Source: Akkermansia sp. (GTDB taxonomy: Bacteria > Verrucomicrobiota > Verrucomicrobiia > Verrucomicrobiales > Akkermansiaceae). From it: a DNA stretch of 54,483 nucleotides. The first letter of the stretch is position 1, and every line of letters begins with the position of its first letter. The stretch spans positions 1 through 54,483 of the forward strand of contig JAFQDN010000015.1 of NCBI GenBank assembly GCA_017415995.1, given 5' to 3'. Below, piece by piece: positions 7,230 through 16,965 of this stretch. The notes under the pieces are model-generated. The model saw only the letters and a list, made by a program, of their open reading frames with translations. It searched no databases and was not told the origin of the DNA. Both the position numbers and the translations under genes were made by a program.

Positions 7230-9806
7230 ATGAAATTACACTTACCTATTGCATTACTCACCATAATAGCAGCTTCAGCAGCGCATGCAACTATGCGCCC
7301 GGAAGTAGTGGAGACCGTTGTCTCCGGAGAGACCCGGGAAGCATCCGCAGACTTCATGACTCACGTACAGAGTCAATACAGTTCGAAAAACACATACGAA
7401 CTCATCGGCGTCATCACCAAGGACGGACAGGGCACGTTGACGGTTTCTCAAGGTTACAACCTGAACTGCTCCCTCAATGTGCGCGAGGGCGAGCTCTACA
7501 TCGGCAACGGTACTGAAGGAGAGCACATTACCCTACTTGCACAACCGCATCTCAGTGACTCCCCTACCATCAGCATCGGCGGTAACAATGCATCCATGGT
7601 GTTGGACAACGCTACATTTAAGTACAATGTTCATGACAACTCCGCCAAGAAATCATATGTAAGTGCTATTGCTATCGGCAATAGCGACGGTGCCGGTTCA
7701 TTGGAGCTCAAGAACAACTCCGTTCTCTACACATCTCAGTCATTCTTCGCCTACACAGTGAACTGCCAAGGCCACGTGCAAGGAACCTATGCCGGCACGG
7801 AGGGTGAGGCACTCTACACCGGAGGAATAAAAGGCCAGTCATCCCTGATTATCAGCGGAGGCTCCAAAGCCCAAGCCGGCATAACCTTCTACTTTGCAGA
7901 CATCGACATCACGGTGGACGGACAAGGCTCTGTTTTTGAGGACGGCGTGCGCAACATTTCAAACTATGGGGGCTGGCTTGGGGATGCAGACGGCTCCGGC
8001 AGCACAGATGTCGTGACCAATGTAACCATCCAAAACGGAGGCACTTGGACAAGCCGTAACGATTTGACAACCAGTGCAGCGGAAGGCGCAACCACCAACA
8101 TTACCGTAACAGGCGAGGGCTCCACGTTTAACAGTGAACGCAACACCAAGCTCGGGTATGCCGGACTGACCACCACCACAAACCTGACAGTCACGGACAA
8201 AGCCGTTGCCAACATTACAGATTTGACCGTAGGCACCGAAGACGGCAAGGCAACGTCCACGGTAACGATAGGAGAGGATTCCACCCTGAATGCCGGAGCT
8301 GTTAAGGTGTACGCGGGAGGCGAAATCATCAACAACGGTGCCATCAATGAAGGCAAGACGGAAAAAGTTCTCTCATGGCGAGATGACTCCAGCATGGGGC
8401 TCAGTGGCGGATACGCAGCAACAACGGAAACAGTAGTAGCCGGAATCACCATGGAAGGAGGAAACCTTGTCAATACCTCTACACTGACAACCGCAAACCT
8501 TACCATCAACTCCGGCACAGTAACCAGCACAGGAGAGATTAAACTGAGCGATACCCTCACTCTCAATGGGGGCAAGTTGTCCCTTACCGTCAGCTCCGCT
8601 AACCTGAAGAGAGCCTACGTGAGTGCAGCAGCATTGCAGACGGGTGAGGCACCGGCCATTGAGTTGGTGGCCACGGAGAACCTGAAAGCGGGTAAATACT
8701 ACATTCTGAGTGTAGGAGAAACACCGGAGAGTGAAGGAGGGGAGGAACAGCCGCCGGCCGTGACATCCACGAGCGGAGAAGGAGCATCCGGCGAGGGAGA
8801 GAGCACCACAGTAAGCAACCCCATCCAGTACACCATGATAGGTGTAGACGGCATGACCACCACGTGGGAGGGGGGTGACCTGTACCTGACGTTGGAGAAT
8901 CAGCTGATGATATGGCGTGATCCGTTATCCGATGCCTTGCAGGCAGCCAACTGGGGCGTCTTCCACTCCTCACAGGCGTTCACCGGCACGCTGTGGGCAC
9001 AGAGACCGGCAGCCACCTGCATCATTGTGGACGAGGGCACCCTGCTCACAGCATGGGGCAGTGCATACAGCAGCTTCATCAGCCAGAGTGGAGATAGCAA
9101 GTTCAACGGAGCGGACTACTCCATATACGGCGCATCCATGGGTGTGGAAGCCCCGCTGAGCAAGCACCGCATTGTGGGTGCAGCCTTCGGTTACGACATC
9201 GGCAAGGTAAGCCCCGGCACCACCACGGATGTGGACCAAACCACCGTACACGTGGCAGCATACGGGCGCGCAGCAGTATGGTGCTTAGGCAACCAGAGCA
9301 ACATAGCGCTGGATTGGTCCGTGGCATACGGCCGCACCACCTCCGAGCATGATGCCATTCCCGGAGATTGGACGCAGAACAGCTTCCAGATTGATGCCCG
9401 CGCCACCTACTCCCGCAGCATCAACTCCCGCACGGCAGTCAGCGCATTCGTCGGGGCGCAATACTTCACGCAGGAAGATGCCTCCAACGCCCGTGCAGAT
9501 GTGGATGGCATCACCAACCTGCGAGTCATGCTCGGCACCGGCATTCACCGCTCGGTAACGGACCGCACCACGGTATTCGGCGAGGCAGCCCTGCGCCACG
9601 ACGTAGTACGCGATAATCCGCACGTGATGCTGGACGGCTTCGACTACGGTACCGGAGCCAACCCGGGACGCTTTGGCGGCAGCATTTCCGCCGGAGTGGA
9701 GCACCGCCTCAACGATGATTGGAAAATCCGCGCCAATTACAGCTACGAGGTAGCCGATGACCAGAACGAGCACTCGTTCGGAGCCGGTGCATCCTACAGC
9801 TTCTGA
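7230..9806 (+). CDS. Autotransporter with beta-helix passenger and C-terminal barrel
   Basis: The 858-residue protein has a signal peptide (MKLHLPIALLTIIAASAAHA, residues 1-20). A passenger domain rich in Gly, Thr, Asn and Ser follows, with short repeats such as GxGSTF and NxGTxTS, as in right-handed beta helices (about residues 40-500). A Glu/Gly/Ser/Pro-rich linker lies near 500-530. The last 280 or so residues form an autotransporter barrel (start near WGVFHSSQAF; alternating pattern; final residues GAGASYSF ending in Phe, as recognised by the BAM complex). The passenger should be exposed on the cell surface, for adhesion or an unknown role. A terminator lies 34 nt downstream. A -10-like TATACT at 7158-7163 suggests a 60-nt leader, long for this window. 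Confidence 0.85.
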   Translation: MKLHLPIALLTIIAASAAHATMRPEVVETVVSGETREASADFMTHVQSQYSSKNTYELIGVITKDGQGTLTVSQGYNLNCSLNVREGELYIGNGTEGEHITLLAQPHLSDSPTISIGGNNASMVLDNATFKYNVHDNSAKKSYVSAIAIGNSDGAGSLELKNNSVLYTSQSFFAYTVNCQGHVQGTYAGTEGEALYTGGIKGQSSLIISGGSKAQAGITFYFADIDITVDGQGSVFEDGVRNISNYGGWLGDADGSGSTDVVTNVTIQNGGTWTSRNDLTTSAAEGATTNITVTGEGSTFNSERNTKLGYAGLTTTTNLTVTDKAVANITDLTVGTEDGKATSTVTIGEDSTLNAGAVKVYAGGEIINNGAINEGKTEKVLSWRDDSSMGLSGGYAATTETVVAGITMEGGNLVNTSTLTTANLTINSGTVTSTGEIKLSDTLTLNGGKLSLTVSSANLKRAYVSAAALQTGEAPAIELVATENLKAGKYYILSVGETPESEGGEEQPPAVTSTSGEGASGEGESTTVSNPIQYTMIGVDGMTTTWEGGDLYLTLENQLMIWRDPLSDALQAANWGVFHSSQAFTGTLWAQRPAATCIIVDEGTLLTAWGSAYSSFISQSGDSKFNGADYSIYGASMGVEAPLSKHRIVGAAFGYDIGKVSPGTTTDVDQTTVHVAAYGRAAVWCLGNQSNIALDWSVAYGRTTSEHDAIPGDWTQNSFQIDARATYSRSINSRTAVSAFVGAQYFTQEDASNARADVDGITNLRVMLGTGIHRSVTDRTTVFGEAALRHDVVRDNPHVMLDGFDYGTGANPGRFGGSISAGVEHRLNDDWKIRANYSYEVADDQNEHSFGAGASYSF

Positions 9807-9840
9807 TTTACGCGGAAGAGAGACAGATATTATAGCGCAA

Positions 9841-9867
9841 AGGCTGCCCACAACGGGCAGCCTTTTT
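9841..9867 (+). terminator. Intrinsic terminator after the autotransporter
   Basis: A perfect 9-bp stem (AGGCTGCCC/GGGCAGCCT) with a five-base loop is followed by a run of T. It lies between convergent genes, and the T-run touches the stop codon of the minus-strand gene. Confidence 0.85.
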
Positions 9868-11327
9868 CATTGTCGGGAGGAGTTCCGAGCCTTGCCAGCC
9901 ACGCCGGGACAAATGAAGCGAGCATATATGCAATCCATGGCAATCAACGCAGATGACAAGAATGCAAAAGCCATGGACATTTGCAGGTAGCGCAAATCCG
10001 TAGACGGAGTCACCACCAGGTAGCTCACAGCATAGGAAACGCCGATGGCATTCAGCAAAGCAACAATATGAGCAGAAGGGGAAAGAATAGAATACCGCCG
10101 CCAACGCCGGAACAAATACACCGACAGGGAGCATGCGGAGAGAAGCAATAAAGGCACACGTACCATCCGCACCACCGGATGCAGACCAACACGAGTGTAG
10201 CCATCCATCCAGCAAGGATTACTCTTCAAATGCGGATAGATATTTTCCACATGAGGGCGCAACCATTCTACGGGAGATCCCCAATAAAAATGCAATACAG
10301 TCAACATTCTGGCGATGAACATCTCTTGGAAACGCGATGTCCAGGAATGCAGGTAATAAGCACGGAAAGCGCCATAATCCTCCGCGTCCAGCCCCCCGGC
10401 AGCACGGAAGAAAGCACCGATGCGGTCCGCCGTGTAATCGTCCTTCACCTTCGGCACGCGTTGCCAACAATCGCCGTACCGCCAGCCCAGTTTTTCCCAC
10501 TCAGCTTGTTCCTCCGCCACGCGATTTTCCAACACGGCAGCGCTGCGCATATCGGACTCCATCATGGGCAGTGTCGGCAGTGTTTTTTGCACAGGCAACA
10601 CCCAAGATACAGCCTGAGTAGCAACGCAATAAAGCACGAAAGCCAATATGATAGCGACCAAGAGCCGCCACCAACGGCGTCTCTGCAACAAACGGAGTGC
10701 CATCATGGCCGCATACACCATGACCACCAATGCAAAAGCAGAGTTCTTGCGATACTCCGCCATATGCAACAGCACCACGCACAGTAATGCAACATACAAC
10801 CATTTTTGCCATAGTTTATCCGTGCTGAACAATGCGGACAACACCAACATCCCGGCTACCGTTGCCCCGATGAAGTAGTAATCCAAGCACACCCCGGTGC
10901 AATTTATCAGATATAGTGTGGCGGATAGCGGTACGAGCATCCACGCATAACACCTGCCGTTGCGCAGTAAGCGATTTTGCAAATAAATGGCACCGTAGCA
11001 TATAACCATGCCACAGGCACCCCAAATCAGCAGCAGTACGGTTTGTCCGCTGCATGGTTCACCCGTCACAAACGCTGCAACATGGCGGACGGCGCGCCCC
11101 TCATACATCAGCAATGCACTGTGCCAGTCTTCCACCTCTTTTCCCTCTATCTGAGGAGCATACGTGTGTTTTGCATCCACATACCAATGATTGACGGAAA
11201 GCTCGCGCAGCCCGTCTACAGGGATTTTTTCCGGCGAAAATCGAACCATGCAAAACACACTTACCAATACCAGTATGCAAGCCGACACAATCTGCCACAT
11301 TCTCCCACTCTGTACTTCCTTATCCAT
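9867..11327 (-). CDS. Polytopic membrane protein of unknown function
   Basis: The 486-residue protein has about ten hydrophobic helices. An N-terminal anchor (residues 11-30) is followed by an external loop of about 65 residues, then a helix series from about 97 to 250, a large soluble loop of about 130 residues (250-380, rich in Trp, Arg and acidic residues), and a final group of helices. This layout resembles the GT-C glycosyltransferase or mannosyltransferase-like proteins of cell-surface pathways, but I see no decisive catalytic motif. It is transcribed alone, divergent from copA and convergent with the autotransporter. Confidence 0.6.
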   Translation of the reverse strand: MDKEVQSGRMWQIVSACILVLVSVFCMVRFSPEKIPVDGLRELSVNHWYVDAKHTYAPQIEGKEVEDWHSALLMYEGRAVRHVAAFVTGEPCSGQTVLLLIWGACGMVICYGAIYLQNRLLRNGRCYAWMLVPLSATLYLINCTGVCLDYYFIGATVAGMLVLSALFSTDKLWQKWLYVALLCVVLLHMAEYRKNSAFALVVMVYAAMMALRLLQRRRWWRLLVAIILAFVLYCVATQAVSWVLPVQKTLPTLPMMESDMRSAAVLENRVAEEQAEWEKLGWRYGDCWQRVPKVKDDYTADRIGAFFRAAGGLDAEDYGAFRAYYLHSWTSRFQEMFIARMLTVLHFYWGSPVEWLRPHVENIYPHLKSNPCWMDGYTRVGLHPVVRMVRVPLLLLSACSLSVYLFRRWRRYSILSPSAHIVALLNAIGVSYAVSYLVVTPSTDLRYLQMSMAFAFLSSALIAMDCIYARFICPGVAGKARNSSRQ

Positions 11328-11410
11328 GCGTGCGAACCGATTTTATATCCGTGCGTGTTTACTGTCAAGCTCTTTGAAACCATTAACAAGCAGGGCGCAA
11401 ATTATTAGCC

Positions 11411-11439
11411 TTTACTAACTCACATAAAAAGAGTATACT
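11411..11439 (+). promoter_or_regulatory. copA promoter, leaderless GTG start
   Basis: TTTACT and TATACT are separated by 17 bp, and the GTG start at 11447 begins 7 nt after the -10 box. I see no obvious CueR-type dyad with an extended 19-bp spacer, so direct copper-MerR control is not supported. Confidence 0.65.
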
Positions 11440-11446
11440 GACGTGC

Positions 11447-13813
11447 GTGAAGGACAGGGAACAGAGATTCCGCGTGAGTGGCATGAGCTGCTCAGCATGT
11501 TCTGCGCGGGTGGAGCGCGCAGTGGGAAAACTGGCGGGCGTACGTAGCGTGCAGGTAAACCTGCTGACGGGGAACATGCAAGTGGTATACGGAGCAGAAC
11601 AAACGGAAGGCAGCATTATAGCAGCCGTGGAAGCAGCAGGATACGGAGCAACAACGGAAAGCAGCAACGAAGAACGCACGACAACACCGAGCAACAGCGC
11701 CACGAGGCAACGACTTGTGAGGTCCGTACTACTGCTGCTCCCCCTAATGGCCATACACCACATATGGCAAGGCATATATTCCGCCTTGGTACAACTGCTA
11801 CTCACCGTAGCCATTATCCTGATAAACCGCAAGTTTTACATCAGCGGGACTAAAAGCGTACTCAAAGGAGGAGCCAACATGGACACCTTGGTCATGCTGG
11901 GAGCCACGGCTGCACTGGCAGACGGCATCATCAACATGTTCATCGGGCACCGCGGAGCATACTATTTTGAAAGCGCGGGGATGATACTGACGCTCATAAC
12001 CCTCGGGAAATGGCTGGAAAGCAAAGCCACGGCACGCACCGGACAAGCCTTGGAACAGCTGCTGGAATTACTGCCGCGCACAGCAACCATTGAGGTGGAA
12101 GGAGAATTGAAAACCATACCCGCCGATGCCGTAAAACAAGGAGATATGTTGTTGGTACGAGCCGGTGACCGCATTGCCGTGGATGGCACGGTGACGAACG
12201 GCAGCTCGGCGGTGGATGAATCCGCCCTGACGGGAGAAAGCCTGCCGGCAGAAAAATATGAGGGATGCAAAGTGTACGCCGGGAGCCTGAACCGCCACGG
12301 CGTCCTGCACGTGCGGGCAGACAAGACACGGGCACAATCCGCCCTTTCTGACATCATCACCTTGGTAGAGCAAGCCTCGGCAACTAAAGCTCCCATTGCG
12401 CGTATAGCGGATCGCATATCCGCCGTATTCGTGCCGGTAGTCATCGGCATAGCAGCGTTGGCATGCACAGTCTGGATGCTGCTGGGAGCCGGCGCGGCAT
12501 TTGCCGTATCATGCGGCATAGCGGTGTTGGTTATATCATGCCCATGCGCACTGGGGCTGGCCACTCCGGTAGCCATCATGGTAGGCACAGGGAGAGGAGC
12601 AGAAAAAGGCATCCTCTTCCGCAACGGCGAGGCGGCGGAGGCATTAAGCCAAGCAGATTACATTGTACTGGATAAAACGGGCACGCTCACCGAGGGAAAA
12701 CCGCGCGTTACGGATATTTGCCCGGCAAAGGGCTACACACGGCAGCATCTCTTGCAAACGGCCTCCACGTTGGAATCCGTCGGCAATCATCCCTTGGCCG
12801 GAGCCATTGCAGCAGCAGCCAAAGACTACCCCCCACAGCCCACACAACAGTATGAATACCTGCCCGGCCGTGGCGTAACTGCCACAATAAACGGGACTCG
12901 CTGCGCTGCCGGAAATTTGCAGCTGATGCGGGAACTGGGCGTAAATACCGGAGACGCAGCCGACGATGCCGTGTACAACTCCGGCAAAACGCCCATTTTC
13001 ATAGCATGTGGCAAGGAGTACATCGGGATGATTACGGTGGCAGACCAAATCAAGGCTGATAGTAGCCACGCCGTACAAGGATTCCGGGAACTCGGGCTGA
13101 ATATCTGCATGCTCACAGGCGACAATCCTCGCACAGCTCAAGCCATTGCAAAACAAGCAGGAATACCGGAGTTTCATGCGGAAATGCTGCCACAGGACAA
13201 AGAGCAATTCATCCGCGATTTACAGCACCGAGGGCACAACGTCATCATGGTAGGAGACGGCATTAACGATGCCCCTGCCCTTATGCGTGCCAATGCCGGC
13301 ATAGCCATCGGTGCCGGTACCGATATAGCTATGGAAAGCGCCGGCACCATTCTGGTACGCAATGAACTCTGTGATGCCGTAGGCGCCATACGGCTCAGCC
13401 GCGCCATGGTACGCAACATCAGGCAAAATTTCTTTTGGGCGCTGTTGTACAACACCTTGGCAATACCGCTTGCAGCAGGCGCGCTGTACCCGTTATGCGG
13501 TTGGCAGCTGCACCCTGCCATTGCTGCTGCAGCCATGGGCATGAGCAGTCTGTGCGTTGTCGGCAATGCCCTGCGCCTTCGAAAATTCAACCCCATCCCC
13601 ACAAAAACGATGAACACTATTACCATTAACGTAGACGGCATGATGTGCCCGCACTGTGAAGCGCACGTCACCAAAGCCATCCTTGCCATTCCCGGAGTAT
13701 CTGCATGCACCGCCAGCCACAAGGACAAATCCGTTAGCGTCACCTGCACCGCTGATGTGCCCTTGTCCGCTCTGCACGCAGCCATACAAGAACAAGGCTA
13801 TACGGTGCTCTGA
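11447..13813 (+). CDS. copA: Copper-translocating P1B-type ATPase with an additional C-terminal HMA domain
   Basis: The 788-residue protein exports Cu(I) from the cytoplasm at the cost of ATP. Visible landmarks are an N-terminal metal-binding domain (GMSCSAC, C15 and C18), a CPC ion-binding motif in the membrane (C365-P366-C367), the phosphorylated aspartate in DKTGTLT (D409), HPLAGAI, TGDN and GDGIND. After the last two membrane helices the frame continues from Met722 into a complete second HMA domain (DGMMCPHC, C734 and C737), which looks like a CopZ-type chaperone fused to the pump. In most CopA proteins HMA domains are N-terminal only. The GTG start is chosen because it follows the promoter directly and precedes the HMA fold by a few residues. 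Confidence 0.93.
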   Translation: MKDREQRFRVSGMSCSACSARVERAVGKLAGVRSVQVNLLTGNMQVVYGAEQTEGSIIAAVEAAGYGATTESSNEERTTTPSNSATRQRLVRSVLLLLPLMAIHHIWQGIYSALVQLLLTVAIILINRKFYISGTKSVLKGGANMDTLVMLGATAALADGIINMFIGHRGAYYFESAGMILTLITLGKWLESKATARTGQALEQLLELLPRTATIEVEGELKTIPADAVKQGDMLLVRAGDRIAVDGTVTNGSSAVDESALTGESLPAEKYEGCKVYAGSLNRHGVLHVRADKTRAQSALSDIITLVEQASATKAPIARIADRISAVFVPVVIGIAALACTVWMLLGAGAAFAVSCGIAVLVISCPCALGLATPVAIMVGTGRGAEKGILFRNGEAAEALSQADYIVLDKTGTLTEGKPRVTDICPAKGYTRQHLLQTASTLESVGNHPLAGAIAAAAKDYPPQPTQQYEYLPGRGVTATINGTRCAAGNLQLMRELGVNTGDAADDAVYNSGKTPIFIACGKEYIGMITVADQIKADSSHAVQGFRELGLNICMLTGDNPRTAQAIAKQAGIPEFHAEMLPQDKEQFIRDLQHRGHNVIMVGDGINDAPALMRANAGIAIGAGTDIAMESAGTILVRNELCDAVGAIRLSRAMVRNIRQNFFWALLYNTLAIPLAAGALYPLCGWQLHPAIAAAAMGMSSLCVVGNALRLRKFNPIPTKTMNTITINVDGMMCPHCEAHVTKAILAIPGVSACTASHKDKSVSVTCTADVPLSALHAAIQEQGYTVL

Positions 13814-13907
13814 AATACGGGAATTCCGCATCCGGCACGCTGATTTTTCACAGACCCGGCTTTTTTTTCTGTTCAGGAAGCTGAGAGTGTGGTAAATTAT
13901 TTGTTGC

Positions 13908-15434
13908 ATGGGAGCCGGAAATGGAAGAGAAGGCGCCGTGCGCGCCGCACTGCAGGGCAAAGGCCCCGCCATGAGCGCCGCGCTGCAAAGTAAAGGGCAG
14001 CTCGGTGGCAGATTGGCAGGGCTTAGTTTGCCGCGCCAGATAATAGCCATAGCCCTTTGGCCACTGCTGGAGCAAATACTGAGTTTCATCTGTGCCTCCA
14101 CCTCCCTATACTTAGCCACGCACATGGGAACGGAGGGCGACGTAACGGAGAAAATAGCCTCCGGCATAGGAGTTACGGGCTACGTCATGTGGCTGGGATT
14201 CCTGATGCAGGGAGCTGTGGGCATGGGAGCAACAGCCATAGTAAGCCGCATGACCGGAGCCCGCAAGTTCGGGGATGCTAACTACGCAGCCAACCAAGCA
14301 GCTGTGTTGGGTTTGATTGCCGGAATATTGTCGGCGGTTCTCATGTATGTTACGGCGGATTTTTTGGTATCCACCGTACTGAACCTGAGCGCATACGCAC
14401 AAGAGGTAGCACTAACATACATGCACGTGGGATGCTGGGTAGCGGTATTCTCCGGAATCATCTTTGCCGTAAACGCAGCACTACGCGGAGCGGGTGACAC
14501 GCGTACACCGTTTTTCATCATGTTGGCGGTGGATGGCCTCAATATCATCTTCAGCCTGATTCTCGTGAAATGCTGCGGCATGTTCATTGAAGGCTTGGCA
14601 CTGGGCATGATACTGGGCATGGCCGTAGCGGCTGCAATACTGCTGGGCATACTGTGGTGGCGCACCCTGCGCATGCGCAAGAAAATGGCCGGCAAAACCA
14701 TTGATGCCTACGCGGAAGAACGCGGGGGCAATTATATACCGCCCATTCACCTGCGCATGCGGGATTTACTACCGAACGGCAGGAGCATGTTCCGTATACT
14801 CTCCATCGGGCTTCCCCAGGCGCTGGAGATAGGCGGCATATGGCTTATCCAGATATTTGTGCTGCGCACCATCTCCCAACTGGGAGATGCATATGTGGGC
14901 GCACACAACATAGCCATTCGAATAGAGTCCCTCAGCTTCCTGCCCGGTTTTGCCATCGGCATGGCAGGAGCCACGCTTGTGGGGCAATACCTAGGCACCG
15001 GCAGCGTGCGTTTGGCATTGGAAACCGTACGCAAATGCGTACGCTACAGCGTAGTATTCATGGGGCTTATGGGCGTGGTATTCTTCTTCTTCCCGCACAT
15101 ATTTGTGGAGATTTTTGCCTCAAACTCCCCGGGACTTACGGACGCCACCATCCCCGTGGTTCAGGTATTCCTGCTTATAGAGCCTTTTTACGCCGCCATG
15201 CTCATGATTAAGATGTGCCTGCGCGGTGCGGGCGACACCCGCCGCGTGATGTATGTTTCCTACGGCTGCATGGGATTTTTCCGTCTATTCTGTCTCTGGG
15301 TATGGAGCATCTGTTGGCCGGACACCCTCTCCCTCGTGGGCATTTGGCTACTCTTCACCGTGGACATGGCGGCAGAATACTTCATTCTCAACCGCATGCT
15401 TTGTGGGCTCAAATGGGCTCGCAGAAAAGTGTAA
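13908..15434 (+). CDS. MATE family multidrug/cation antiporter
   Basis: The 508-residue protein has twelve predicted helices in two pseudo-repeated halves. MATE signatures are visible: an LALPRQ-like opening (LSLPRQIIAIALWPLLEQ), GAVGMGATAIVSR, the internal repeat of RGAGDTR (RGAGDTRTPFF in the first half, RGAGDTRRVMY in the second) and GIGLPQALE-like ISIGLPQALE. It would export organic cations, drugs or metabolites in exchange for Na+ or H+. The first 35 residues are polar and low in complexity, so translation might start at the second Met (13971) instead. A TAAATT box at 13893-13898 ends 9 nt before the first ATG, which favours the longer form. Confidence 0.88.
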   Translation: MGAGNGREGAVRAALQGKGPAMSAALQSKGQLGGRLAGLSLPRQIIAIALWPLLEQILSFICASTSLYLATHMGTEGDVTEKIASGIGVTGYVMWLGFLMQGAVGMGATAIVSRMTGARKFGDANYAANQAAVLGLIAGILSAVLMYVTADFLVSTVLNLSAYAQEVALTYMHVGCWVAVFSGIIFAVNAALRGAGDTRTPFFIMLAVDGLNIIFSLILVKCCGMFIEGLALGMILGMAVAAAILLGILWWRTLRMRKKMAGKTIDAYAEERGGNYIPPIHLRMRDLLPNGRSMFRILSIGLPQALEIGGIWLIQIFVLRTISQLGDAYVGAHNIAIRIESLSFLPGFAIGMAGATLVGQYLGTGSVRLALETVRKCVRYSVVFMGLMGVVFFFFPHIFVEIFASNSPGLTDATIPVVQVFLLIEPFYAAMLMIKMCLRGAGDTRRVMYVSYGCMGFFRLFCLWVWSICWPDTLSLVGIWLLFTVDMAAEYFILNRMLCGLKWARRKV

Positions 15435-15445
15435 TCCCCATATTC

Positions 15446-16459
15446 ATGAGTATGGAACACATCTCCCTACATCCCTTCCGGCAAGATGACGCCCACCGCG
15501 TCACGGAACTCATCAATTCTCCCGGTGTGCAGCAGTACCTTACCCTGCCCACCCCCTACCTCCTTTGCCACGCACAGGATTTTATCAACCGCTGCATAAC
15601 ACAACACTTGCCCCATTTCTGCATATGGGTTGATGGTGAGCCCGCAGGCTGCATCGGCTTGGGGAATTCCCCCGGTGGTGACCCAAGCGAGCAGATGGTG
15701 GGCTATTGGCTCGGGGCGGATTACCATGGACGAGGCATTGCCACGCGCGCCTTGCTGCAATTTCTGCCGCTTCTCCCCGCCTTGGCCCCACACTGCCGGC
15801 GCTTTGTCGCCTTCACCCATGTGGACAATGTAGCCAGCCGGCGCGTGCTCGAAAAAGGCGGTTTTACCTGCGCCGGCATGATAACGGAGTACCAGGGCAA
15901 ACAACTTCCGTTCGGCGATGCCTTCCTCTACACTCTCAGCTTGAGTGAAGTAATTGACCGCACTTTCACCCTCAAGCTTTGGCAAAAGTCGGACACCACT
16001 ACGCTGTACAATCTGATATCCCCGGAGCAGATTACAAGCAATCTGCTGATACCCACGCCCTATCAGCTGCACCATGCTCAAGCATTTATCCAAGACTGTA
16101 CCTCCAATCCGAGCTGCCGTTACGCCATCTGCGCCGGCGGTCGCATTGTCGGCGGTCTGGGGGCAGAATACACCCCTGACGAAGCCGGCGGGCAAAACAT
16201 CAAAATCGGCTATTGGCTGGGCACGGACTACCGCGGGCAAGGGTATGCCACGGCTGCCGTAAAACTGCTGCTGCAACTCATCCCCGTGCTGATGCCGGAG
16301 CATAACACCATTTACGCACGAGTTCTGAAACACAACACGCCCAGCGCCGGTGTGCTGCAAAAATGCGGTTTTACCTGCACCGGGGAGGTGGAGTACGATA
16401 CCGGCGCCGCCACACCTGCGAAGGTGTACCATTTTGAATACGGCAGCGCGAATGTATGA
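15446..16459 (+). CDS. Tandem-domain GNAT N-acetyltransferase
   Basis: The 337-residue protein contains two RimJ/RimL-type acetyltransferase domains fused head to tail (about 1-165 and 170-337). Each has the acetyl-CoA loop and following helix: YWLGADYHGRGIATRALL in the first and YWLGTDYRGQGYATAAVK in the second. Each also has the late NVASRRVLEKGGF/NTPSAGVLQKCGF signature. Substrates may be protein N-termini, aminoglycosides or small amines; the sequence does not say. I use the first ATG after the MATE stop codon; a second lies 6 nt later. The next gene overlaps the stop codon by 4 nt and encodes a third domain of the same family. Confidence 0.85.
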   Translation: MSMEHISLHPFRQDDAHRVTELINSPGVQQYLTLPTPYLLCHAQDFINRCITQHLPHFCIWVDGEPAGCIGLGNSPGGDPSEQMVGYWLGADYHGRGIATRALLQFLPLLPALAPHCRRFVAFTHVDNVASRRVLEKGGFTCAGMITEYQGKQLPFGDAFLYTLSLSEVIDRTFTLKLWQKSDTTTLYNLISPEQITSNLLIPTPYQLHHAQAFIQDCTSNPSCRYAICAGGRIVGGLGAEYTPDEAGGQNIKIGYWLGTDYRGQGYATAAVKLLLQLIPVLMPEHNTIYARVLKHNTPSAGVLQKCGFTCTGEVEYDTGAATPAKVYHFEYGSANV

Positions 16460-16956
16460 GCCAACCACTGCATTTCAGCTGGCGCCATTTCCGCGCAGAT
16501 GATACCGAGCGAGTTTTCGAGCTGCTCAGCCCCCCGGAAGTTCGCCGATACCTCACCTTGCCTACGCCGTTCCTACCAAAACATGCGGCAGAGATTGTAA
16601 ACAAATGCATGACACGCCCACTCCCCCATCCGGCGGTCATGGTAGATGGCGAACTTGCGGGGGGCATTAAAGCCAACCTCACCCCGAATAAGAACGCCCG
16701 CGAGGTAATGATTGCCTATTGGTACGGAGTGAACTACCACGGAAAAGGCTTGGCAAGCGCCGTCTTACAGCGTTTTCTATCGCAGCTGAAAGAGCAATAC
16801 CCCAAACTTGTTACAGCTCACGCTTTCACCCACTCGGACAACTTGGCAAGCCAACGGGTCTTGCTTAAATGCGGGTTTGAATGCCGGGGTGATATCTCCG
16901 ACTTTCAGGGAGAAGCACTGCCGGCTGCAGTGCTTCACTTTACCCTCAAATTCTGA
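16456..16956 (+). CDS. GNAT N-acetyltransferase, single domain
   Basis: The 166-residue RimJ/RimL-type protein resembles both halves of the preceding gene: the opening (WRHFRADDTERVF, then RRYLTLPTPFL) repeats the PTPYLL pattern of its neighbour. The acetyl-CoA site is YWYGVNYHGKGLASAVL, and NLASQRVLLKCGF is the C-terminal signature. ATGA overlap with the upstream gene indicates translational coupling. The three domains probably arose by local duplication. The substrate is unknown. Confidence 0.85.
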   Translation: MSQPLHFSWRHFRADDTERVFELLSPPEVRRYLTLPTPFLPKHAAEIVNKCMTRPLPHPAVMVDGELAGGIKANLTPNKNAREVMIAYWYGVNYHGKGLASAVLQRFLSQLKEQYPKLVTAHAFTHSDNLASQRVLLKCGFECRGDISDFQGEALPAAVLHFTLKF

Positions 16957-16965
16957 AGCCTCGCT

